This document shows positions 1-5,225 of a DNA stretch of 6,323 nucleotides, in pieces. Origin of the DNA: Actinomycetota bacterium (GTDB lineage: Bacteria; Actinomycetota; Actinomycetes; Streptosporangiales; Streptosporangiaceae); the NCBI GenBank assembly GCA_003168295.1, contig PMST01000257.1, positions 615 to 6,937 of the forward strand, given 5' to 3'. The notes beneath the pieces are model-generated. The model was not told the origin of the DNA. It ran no database searches and saw nothing but the letters and a program-made list of their open reading frames with translations. Position 1 is the first letter of the stretch. Every line of letters starts with the position of its first letter. Position numbers and translations under genes: made by a program.

Positions 1-441
1 GCGGCCAGCGAGCGGCTGCTGAAGATGACCTCAGGCCGGTACTCGCTCGTGCACACCGACGCGCGTCGCGGCGCAGGCCGTTCCGGGCTGGGCCTGCTGG
101 CCTGCGACACCTGGACTGGGGTGGACCGGGACACCAGCACGCTGTCCGGCGGCGAGACGTTCCTGGCCAGCCTGGCGCTCGCGCTTGGCCTCGCGGACGT
201 CGTTACCGCCGAGGCGGGCGGCACCCGGATCGAGGCGCTGTTCGTCGACGAGGGGTTCGGCAGCCTGGATGAAGACACCCTGGAAGAGGTGATGACCGTG
301 CTCGACGGCCTGCGCGAAGGCGGCCGGATGGTCGGCATCGTCAGCCACGTCGCCGAGCTGAGGCAGCGCATCCCGGCCCAGGTCCGCGTGCACAAGGGCC
401 ACGGCGGCAGCCATCTGTCCGTCCGGACCCAGCCCGGCTAG
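1..441 (+). CDS. sbcC: SbcC-type exonuclease ATPase subunit, C-terminal part (5' end outside window)
   Basis: The reading frame is open from the first base and ends at TAG 439-441, giving 146 residues of the C-terminal ATPase half-domain of an SMC/Rad50-like protein. The ABC signature LSGGE lies at local residues 48-52. The Walker B strand is ALFVDEGFGSLD, with the Asp-Glu pair at residues 83-84 and the D-loop SLD ending at residue 90. The switch histidine is in VSHVAEL, at residue 116. SbcC pairs with the SbcD nuclease to form an ATP-dependent complex that cleaves DNA hairpins and processes double-strand breaks. The wording FVDEGFGSLD and the sequence around LSGGET are typical of SbcC, whereas RecN and SMC differ here. 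The internal ATG at base 25 is not the start, because the domain needs its upstream half including Walker A. The partner sbcD would be expected upstream, outside the window. The family call is firm; the sub-family (SbcC versus another Rad50-like protein) is slightly less so. Confidence 0.9.
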   Translation, partial: AASERLLKMTSGRYSLVHTDARRGAGRSGLGLLACDTWTGVDRDTSTLSGGETFLASLALALGLADVVTAEAGGTRIEALFVDEGFGSLDEDTLEEVMTVLDGLREGGRMVGIVSHVAELRQRIPAQVRVHKGHGGSHLSVRTQPG

Positions 442-483
442 AGCCCGCGTGGCGTCGGCACCGACAAAAGCGGCCCGCGCCCC

Positions 484-512
484 TCGTCAGGAGCCTTCTC
501 GCGGTCTAGGAT
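484..512 (+). promoter_or_regulatory. Candidate sigma70-type promoter upstream of the usp gene
   Basis: A TAGGAT hexamer at 507-512 resembles actinobacterial -10 elements. A TCGTCA hexamer at 484-489 matches 4 of 6 bases of TTGACA, with a 17-nt spacer. It would start a transcript about 85 nt upstream of the Usp start codon, and possibly the whole usp-to-psuK group. This is pattern matching only; hexamers of this quality also occur by chance. Confidence 0.3.
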
Positions 513-540
513 CGGGAACTGTCAGTAACGACCGGATACC

Positions 541-579
541 CTGACGTGACGCCTGTGGCGGGATGGACCGGTACGTCAG
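541..579 (+). repeat. Inverted repeat in the leader of the usp gene
   Basis: CTGACGT at 541-547 is the exact reverse complement of ACGTCAG at 573-579. A smaller hairpin, CGCC/GGCG with a 3-nt loop (550-560), is nested between the arms. The repeat lies between the candidate promoter and the ribosome-binding site. It could be an operator half-site pair or a leader RNA structure. No T-tract follows, so it is not an intrinsic terminator. A 7-bp repeat is weak evidence. Confidence 0.3.
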
Positions 580-594
580 AGTTTGCGAACGGGT

Positions 595-600
595 AGGAAG
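595..600 (+). promoter_or_regulatory. Ribosome-binding site that sets the usp start at 604
   Basis: AGGAAG lies 3 nt before ATG 604, or 5 nt if counted from the AGGA core. It lies inside the frame if the upstream TTG at 583 is taken as start, and so favours ATG 604. Confidence 0.6.
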
Positions 601-603
601 TCA

Positions 604-1164
604 ATGACAACAGAGTCCGGTGTACGACGCATTGTCGTCGGCGTCGACGGCTCAGCGGAGTCCGTGGCCGCGCTCAGGTGGGCGTGCCGCGAGGCTAGCT
701 TGTGTGCCGCTGAGGTTCTCGCGGTGCTCGCTCTGGAGTCTTCGTGTCACCAGATCGCGAGCTACGCCGTCCCCGTCCCCAGGCATCCCAGGGGAAGCTG
801 GGGCGCGGTCCGTGACGTGCTGCGCCGGGCGGTCGGTGAGGCCGTCAGCCAGTTCCCCGGCGTCACCGTGCGCACCGATATAGCCGAAGGGCTGGCGGCG
901 CGCGTGCTACTCGACCACGCCTCCGATGCCGACATGCTGGTGCTCGGCCGGACGCCCTACGGCCCGGATCCGCGCCGCGCCGCGGGCCCGGTCACCCGGG
1001 CCTGCCTGCGGGCTTCCGTCTGCCCGGTGGTCATCATCGGGTCCGGCCCCACCGATCCGTCCCCCGAGGAGATCCCGCTGACCCCGCAGGCCGCGGAACA
1101 CCCGGCGGGTCACCTGCCTCCCTCGTGGCGACGCGACCTGGAGGGCTCAGGCGCCACCAGGTAA
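604..1164 (+). CDS. Universal stress protein (UspA family) with degenerate nucleotide-binding motif
   Basis: This 186-residue single-domain Usp protein begins with the family's first beta strand, RRIVVGVDGSAES, with Asp15 at the usual nucleotide-contact position. It continues to the C-terminal strand region LVLGRTPYG...CPVVII (about residues 112-142). Usp proteins are small cytoplasmic dimers that modulate survival under starvation, hypoxia or oxidative stress. ATP-binding members carry G-x2-G-x9-G-(S/T). Here the same spacing reads G115-x2-P118-x9-G128-P129, so the second Gly and the final Ser/Thr are both proline and ATP binding is doubtful. A polar, Pro-rich tail of about 40 residues follows the domain. 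ATG 604 was preferred over an in-frame TTG at 583 because AGGAAG lies just upstream of it and the family normally starts a few residues before the first strand. The next gene begins 10 nt after the stop. Third-position GC is lower around 690-760 than in the neighbouring genes. Confidence 0.85.
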   Translation: MTTESGVRRIVVGVDGSAESVAALRWACREASLCAAEVLAVLALESSCHQIASYAVPVPRHPRGSWGAVRDVLRRAVGEAVSQFPGVTVRTDIAEGLAARVLLDHASDADMLVLGRTPYGPDPRRAAGPVTRACLRASVCPVVIIGSGPTDPSPEEIPLTPQAAEHPAGHLPPSWRRDLEGSGATR

Positions 1165-1174
1165 CCTCGCCGTC

Positions 1175-2113
1175 ATGGCTTCCTCGACGATCAGGGTGTG
1201 GCTTCCGGAGCAAGATGCGGTCTCGCTGATGGGCGGCCTGCCCGAACCGATGGTCGCCGACGTGTGGACCGGCGGTGAGCAACTGCCGGACTCCGCCGAT
1301 GAGGTCGAGGTGGTCGTGCTGCCGTTCGGGGTCCCGTACTCGCGGATGCCGGTGCTGGCCAAGCTGCCCCGGCTGCGGCTGATCCAGCTGATGTCGGCCG
1401 GAGCGGAAAACATCATCCCGTTCGTTCCGCCGGGCGTCACTTTGTGTAATGCGCGCGGTGCGCACGACCCTGCGGTCGCCGAATGGATCGCGGCCGTGAT
1501 CCTGGCCCAGGTCCGCCAGCTGCCGAGGTTCATGGCCGCGCAGCAGGCGGGTACCTGGGACCCGGTCCGAAGCGCGTCGCTGGACGGCCAGACCGTGCTG
1601 ATCGTGGGCTACGGCTCGATCGGGGAGGCGGTCGAGCGCAGGCTAGCGCCCTTCGACGTGACCATCGAACGCATCGCCCGGCGCCCCCGCCCCGACGCGC
1701 CCGGCGTGATGACCATGGACGACCTGCCGCAGGCCCTGCCCAGGGCCGACATCGTGATCCTGCTGGTCCCGGTCACCCCGGCCACCACCGGGCTGGTGGA
1801 CGCGCACTTCCTCGCCCAGCTGCATGATGGTGCCCTGCTGGTCAACGCGGCCCGCGGCTCGATCGTCGACACCGCCGCGCTGCTCGCAGAGCTTTCCTCC
1901 GGGCGGCTGCGCGCCGCGCTCGACGTCACCGACCCCGAGCCGCTCCCCGAGGGCCATCCGCTCTGGTCTGCGCCCGGCTTGCTGCTCACGCCCCACGTGG
2001 CGGGCGCGATGACCACGACCATGTCGCACGTCATGGCCCTGGTCAAAGATCAGCTGGCCCGGTACGCCGCGGGCGAGCCGCTGCGCCACGTCGTCGGCGA
2101 CCAGGGCTACTAG
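1175..2113 (+). CDS. D-2-hydroxyacid dehydrogenase (NAD(P)-dependent)
   Basis: This 312-residue protein has the size and layout of the D-isomer-specific 2-hydroxyacid dehydrogenases, which interconvert 2-oxoacids and D-2-hydroxyacids (glyoxylate, hydroxypyruvate and similar). The Rossmann dinucleotide motif is VGYGSIG (Gly145, Gly147, Gly150). The catalytic Arg is Arg227 in NAARGSIVD, the assisting Glu is Glu255 in DVTDPEPL, and the acid/base His is His274 in TPHVAGA; all three are intact. The substrate-loop region, with MSAGAENI at 73-80, is also conserved. After the second Rossmann strand there is Ile-Ala-Arg169-Arg170 rather than the Asp of NAD-specific members. This hints at NADP(H) preference, as in glyoxylate/hydroxypyruvate reductases. 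Substrate cannot be decided from sequence. No strong Shine-Dalgarno precedes ATG 1175, which lies 10 nt after the usp stop, so coupling is possible. psuG follows after 8 nt. Confidence 0.9.
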   Translation: MASSTIRVWLPEQDAVSLMGGLPEPMVADVWTGGEQLPDSADEVEVVVLPFGVPYSRMPVLAKLPRLRLIQLMSAGAENIIPFVPPGVTLCNARGAHDPAVAEWIAAVILAQVRQLPRFMAAQQAGTWDPVRSASLDGQTVLIVGYGSIGEAVERRLAPFDVTIERIARRPRPDAPGVMTMDDLPQALPRADIVILLVPVTPATTGLVDAHFLAQLHDGALLVNAARGSIVDTAALLAELSSGRLRAALDVTDPEPLPEGHPLWSAPGLLLTPHVAGAMTTTMSHVMALVKDQLARYAAGEPLRHVVGDQGY

Positions 2114-2121
2114 GGGCCACC

Positions 2122-3048
2122 ATGTCTTCCCTGCTAGACGTGTCCCCTGAGGTCAGCGCGGCCCTGGCCGCGGGCGCTCCCGTGGTCGCCCTTGAGTCGA
2201 CGATCATCTCGCACGGCCTGCCGCGGCCGGGCAACCTGGGCGCCGCGCGGCAGTTCGAGGCGATCCTGACCGAGGCGGGCGTGACCGCGGCCACCATCGC
2301 GCTGATCGACGGCGTGCCCAAGATCGGCCTGACGCCGACGGACCTGGAGCGCATCGCCACGGATGAGTCCGTGGTCAAGGTGAGCAGCCGTGACATCGGG
2401 ATCGCGATGGCGCGGAAGGTGACCGGCGGCACGACGGTCGCCGCGACGTCCGTACTGGCCACGCGGGCCGGCATCGGCGTGTTCGCCACCGGCGGTCTCG
2501 GCGGCGTGCACCGCGGCGCGGCCGAAACCTTCGACGAGTCGGCAGACCTGACCGTGCTATCCCGGACGCCGATCACCGTCGTCTCGGCCGGGGTGAAGTC
2601 CATCCTGGACATCCCGGCCACGCTTGAGCGGCTGGAGACGCTGAGCGTCGCGGTGGTCGGGTACCAGACCTCGCGTTTCCCGGCTTTCTGGCTGTCCGAT
2701 TCCGGCTATGACCTGGACTGGCGCGCCGACAGCCCGGAGGAGATCGCCGATATCATGGCGGCCCGGGCGGCCTTCGGCGAGCAGTCCGCCCTGCTCGTCG
2801 CCAACCCGCTGCCGGCGGCCCTGCAGCTCGACCCGGGGGTCCTGGACGGCGCGCTGGAGGATGCGCTGGCCGTCGCGGCCGATACCGGCGTCCGGGGCAA
2901 GGCCGTCAGCCCGTTCCTGCTCGACCGGATCCAGCAGGTTACCGGGGGGATGAGCGTCGGGGTGAACCTGCATATCGCGCGCGGCAACATCGAGCTCGCC
3001 GCGAAGATCTCCAGATCCTGGGCGATGCGAACCGCTGGCCCCTCTTGA
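2122..3048 (+). CDS. psuG: Pseudouridine-5'-phosphate glycosidase
   Basis: PsuG reversibly cleaves the C-C glycosidic bond of pseudouridine 5'-phosphate to uracil and ribose 5-phosphate; in cells it runs in the breakdown direction. The 308 residues align along their whole length with what I recall of E. coli PsuG: PVVALESTIISHG at 20-32, FATGGLGGVHRG at 121-132, SAGVKSILD at 155-163, GYQTSRFPAF in the middle and VANPLP near residue 230. The residues matching the E. coli catalytic set (Glu31, Lys93, Asp149, Lys166) are Glu25, Lys86, Asp142 and Lys159, so the active site is complete. ATG 2122 is supported by AGGGG at 2112-2116, which overlaps the preceding stop codon with 5-nt spacing. The stop overlaps the start of the kinase gene (TTGA, 3045-3048). 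IndA-like homologues act in indigoidine/minimycin clusters, but no peptide synthetase is nearby, so salvage is the better reading. Confidence 0.96.
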   Translation: MSSLLDVSPEVSAALAAGAPVVALESTIISHGLPRPGNLGAARQFEAILTEAGVTAATIALIDGVPKIGLTPTDLERIATDESVVKVSSRDIGIAMARKVTGGTTVAATSVLATRAGIGVFATGGLGGVHRGAAETFDESADLTVLSRTPITVVSAGVKSILDIPATLERLETLSVAVVGYQTSRFPAFWLSDSGYDLDWRADSPEEIADIMAARAAFGEQSALLVANPLPAALQLDPGVLDGALEDALAVAADTGVRGKAVSPFLLDRIQQVTGGMSVGVNLHIARGNIELAAKISRSWAMRTAGPS

Positions 3049-3977
3049 CCCTAAGCCCGTCCGGTCCCCGGCGGATTGTGGTCATCGGTGACGTGATCAA
3101 CGACGTGCTCGTCAAGCCTACCGAGGCGACCACGCCGGACAGCGACACCGCGGCGGCGATCCGCGCCCGCCCGGGCGGCTCGGCGGCCAACCAGGCCGCG
3201 TGGATGGCTCACCTCGGCGCGGAGACGGTGTTCGCCGGGCGGGTTGGCGCCCGTGACGCCGACTACCACCGGGGGGAACTGGCCCGGGCCGGCGTGCGCG
3301 CGCATCTGGCCGCCGACCCGGACGCGGACACCGGCTCGATCGTGATCATGCTGGCGCGGGACGGGGCCCGGACGATGTTCACCGACCGGGGCGCGAACCT
3401 GCGGCTGCGGCGCCGTGACCTGCCGGATGACCTGCTGGACGGCGCGGCGGTGCTGCACCTGACCGGGTACACGTTCTGCGAGCCGCCGCTGCTCGAGCTG
3501 GCCCTCGGGCTGCTGGCGGAGGCTCGTTCCCGCCAGCTCGCCGTCACCATCGACCCCGGTTCGGCCGCGTTCCTGGCCCAGATGCCGGCCGGGGAGTTCC
3601 TGCGCTGGACGCAAGGCGCAGCGGTGTGCTTCCCCAACCGTGACGAGGCCTCCGTGCTCACCGGCGAGCGGGACCCGATCACGATGGCGGCCCGCCTCAC
3701 CCGGCACTACGGCGTCGTGGTCCTCAAGCTCGGCGGCGAAGGATGCGTGCTGGCGGTGCCCGGCCAGGCCCCCGTGCGCGTCCCGGCGCATCCGGCGCTG
3801 GCCACCGACACCACCGGCGCGGGCGACGCGTTCTGCGGCGCGTTCCTGAGCCGCTGGCTGTCCGGCGATCCGAACCCCGCTACCCCCGCCTCCGCTCCCG
3901 ACCTCGCCGCCGCGGCGGAGTTTGCCGTGCGGATCGCCGCCGTCGTGGTGGCCCGCTTCGGCGCCCGGCCGGTCTAG
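3045..3977 (+). CDS. psuK: PfkB-family carbohydrate kinase, probable pseudouridine kinase
   Basis: This 310-residue kinase belongs to the ribokinase/PfkB family. PfkB signature 1 is the GGSAANQAAWMAHLG region (44-58) continuing to GRVG at 65-68. Signature 2 is DTTGAGDAFCGAF (255-267), with catalytic base Asp261 and the anion-hole Gly-Ala-Gly before it. The N-terminal strand IVVIGDVINDVLV (11-23) carries the substrate-binding Asp typical of the family. The family phosphorylates sugars and nucleosides. The overlap with psuG (TTG start within TTGA) and the gene order argue for pseudouridine 5'-kinase, which makes the PsuG substrate. The protein is not close to E. coli PsuK outside the signatures, so ribokinase or another nucleoside kinase remains possible. 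TTG 3045 is chosen because the first strand begins ten residues later and no earlier start fits. No clear Shine-Dalgarno is present, so translation probably depends on coupling to psuG. Confidence 0.85.
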   Translation: MTLSPSGPRRIVVIGDVINDVLVKPTEATTPDSDTAAAIRARPGGSAANQAAWMAHLGAETVFAGRVGARDADYHRGELARAGVRAHLAADPDADTGSIVIMLARDGARTMFTDRGANLRLRRRDLPDDLLDGAAVLHLTGYTFCEPPLLELALGLLAEARSRQLAVTIDPGSAAFLAQMPAGEFLRWTQGAAVCFPNRDEASVLTGERDPITMAARLTRHYGVVVLKLGGEGCVLAVPGQAPVRVPAHPALATDTTGAGDAFCGAFLSRWLSGDPNPATPASAPDLAAAAEFAVRIAAVVVARFGARPV

Positions 3978-4002
3978 GCATTTCCCCGGGCCCTCGGAAT
4001 GG

Positions 4003-4045
4003 TGCAATTGCATGAGTACCACGGCTCGTTAGGGAAAATGCAATT
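4003..4045. repeat. Repeated TGCAATT elements, one within a 10-bp palindrome
   Basis: TGCAATTGCA at 4003-4012 is a perfect palindrome. TGCAATT recurs at 4039-4045, 36 bp downstream, giving both direct (TGCAATT) and inverted (ATTGCAT 4007-4013 / ATGCAAT 4038-4044) copies. GGAA precedes each copy by 2-3 bases. The segment is AT-rich and lies between psuK and the phosphatase gene, so it may bind a regulator. Function is inferred from arrangement only. Confidence 0.4.
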
Positions 4046-4052
4046 TATATCC

Positions 4053-4070
4053 CGAACGGTCGGCCGTTCG
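4053..4070 (+). terminator. Short hairpin after the psuK group, possible weak terminator or operator
   Basis: CGAACGG (4053-4059) pairs perfectly with CCGTTCG (4064-4070) around a 4-nt TCGG loop. A second, weaker pairing (CCGGC 4076-4080 / GCCGG 4089-4093) follows. There is no T-tract, so rho-independent termination is uncertain; high-GC actinobacteria often use hairpins without T-tracts. The same near-palindrome could be an operator for the downstream gene. Confidence 0.4.
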
Positions 4071-4110
4071 TGTGCCCGGCATCCTAACGCCGGATAAATG
4101 AGGAAAAGTA

Positions 4111-4116
4111 TATAAT
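4111..4116 (+). promoter_or_regulatory. Consensus TATAAT -10 element before the phosphatase gene
   Basis: A perfect TATAAT hexamer lies in a very AT-rich stretch (about 4094-4128) that stands out in this GC-rich window. It would start a transcript near 4123, about 43 nt before ATG 4166. No TTGACA-like -35 is seen at 16-18 nt (the bases there are GC-rich, around ACGCCGG) and no TGn extension precedes it. Activity may therefore need an activator or another sigma factor. Confidence 0.45.
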
Positions 4117-4165
4117 TTTCTAGTAAGTTGGGGCTTTACCGCACGGTGGTTGGGGATGGGGACGC

Positions 4166-5224
4166 ATGGGGGTGCTGCCGCGACGTGCGATCAGGGCCGC
4201 GAGCCGGCCCTCGATTTGGCTTGCGCTGGCTCTCGGGCTGGACGCGATCATCGCCGTCATAGCGGTTTTTATAGGGCGCAGCCTCAACCTGGCGGAGTTG
4301 CTGGCGGCCGGACCGCTGCTGGCCTGCGCGCGGTGCAGCGGCCGGATGACCGCCCTTGTGGCCGGCTACGCACTTGCCCTGTGCGCAATTGTGACCGGAG
4401 TCATCGGCGCGTCAAGTGCCTCAAGTGCGGGATACCGTTTCACTATTGTCGGTGGCGCGGGCGTTTTCGCCGGCTTGGCGGCCGTGATCCGCAGTCGCCG
4501 GGAAGGCGCGCTTATCCAGATCACCGAAAGGGTCCAGCGCGCGATCCTGCGGCCGCTGCCAGCAGAACTCGGCGGTGTCGCCTTTGCGTCCCACTATCAG
4601 TCGGCGACGAGCCAGGCGCTGATCGGCGGTGACCTTTATGACATTACGATGACACAGTTCGGGCTGCGCTTCATACTCGGTGATGTCAAGGGCAAAGGGA
4701 TCGAAGCGGTGGGCCGGTGCGCCGCGGTTCTGGCGGTCTTCCGCGAGCTGGTGTTTGGCGAGCCCGATCTGGCTCGGCTCGCCGAGCAGATGGATGCCAG
4801 GTTGTCGCGGGACATGGACATCGAGGACTTCGTCACGGTGATACTCGCGGAGTTCGCGCCTGGCTACGTGCGCATCGTCAACTGCGGGCACCACCCCCCG
4901 GTCAAGCTAGCGGCCGGTGCCCGGGGCTTGCAGCTCGTGGCCCCGCCACGATACGAGCCGCCATTAGGCCTGCACCCTCATCCGGCCCCGCAGGACATCG
5001 CGCTGCGCCCGCACGACCGGCTGCTGTTCTACACCGACGGCCTAGTGGAGACCCGGAACCGGGCGGGCCGCTTCTTCGCTCTCGACGCTCATGTGGCGAC
5101 GGCGCTGGCCGCGCCCGACCTGGACGACGCGGTCCGGGGCGTGGTCAAGCTGCTGCTCGACCACGCGGGCGCCGGGCTCACCGACGACGTCCTGCTCGTC
5201 CTCGGCGAGCAGATCCCGGTGTGA
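4166..5224 (+). CDS. Membrane-anchored PP2C/SpoIIE-family serine/threonine phosphatase
   Basis: The 352-residue protein has an N-terminal membrane module and a C-terminal SpoIIE/RsbU-type phosphatase domain. Hydrophobic segments lie near residues 17-37, 42-55, 62-82 and 91-108, preceded by an Arg-rich start and followed by RSRRE. The domain begins with VQRAILRPLP (123-132). It then has GGDLYD (Asp156, Asp159), LGDVKGKGIEA (Asp173), NCGHHPPV, LLFYTDGLVETRN (Asp291) and TDDVLLVLG (Asp340-Asp341). All metal-binding aspartates of this Mg/Mn-dependent family are present. Such enzymes usually dephosphorylate anti-anti-sigma (STAS) proteins and so release sigma factors. No STAS protein or anti-sigma kinase is in the window. 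There is no PAS or GAF sensor, so any input would come through the membrane part. ATG 4166 follows GGGGA at 4158-4162 (3-nt spacing) and at 4152-4156 (9-nt spacing). The first ~350 bases are AT-richer than the 3' half, with unusual ATA and TTT codons. Confidence 0.93.
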   Translation: MGVLPRRAIRAASRPSIWLALALGLDAIIAVIAVFIGRSLNLAELLAAGPLLACARCSGRMTALVAGYALALCAIVTGVIGASSASSAGYRFTIVGGAGVFAGLAAVIRSRREGALIQITERVQRAILRPLPAELGGVAFASHYQSATSQALIGGDLYDITMTQFGLRFILGDVKGKGIEAVGRCAAVLAVFRELVFGEPDLARLAEQMDARLSRDMDIEDFVTVILAEFAPGYVRIVNCGHHPPVKLAAGARGLQLVAPPRYEPPLGLHPHPAPQDIALRPHDRLLFYTDGLVETRNRAGRFFALDAHVATALAAPDLDDAVRGVVKLLLDHAGAGLTDDVLLVLGEQIPV

Positions 5225-5225
5225 T

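Noticed and set aside
454..465. Small GTCGG/CCGAC hairpin followed by AAAA after the sbcC stop
   Set aside because: At most 4 bp with a realistic loop and no T-tract on the coding strand; too weak to call a terminator.
583..603. Upstream in-frame TTG start for the Usp protein
   Set aside because: AGGAAG at 595-600 is correctly placed for ATG 604 and would lie inside the gene if TTG 583 were used; the extra seven residues match nothing in the family.
3051..4022. Long minus-strand open frame opposite psuK
   Set aside because: It is antisense to a clear PfkB kinase and the product is an Arg/Gly/His-rich sequence typical of shadow frames in GC-rich DNA.
4150..4632. Alternative plus-strand frame starting before the phosphatase start
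   Set aside because: It overlaps the phosphatase in another frame, its protein is Arg/Gly-rich low complexity, and the phosphatase frame holds all family motifs.
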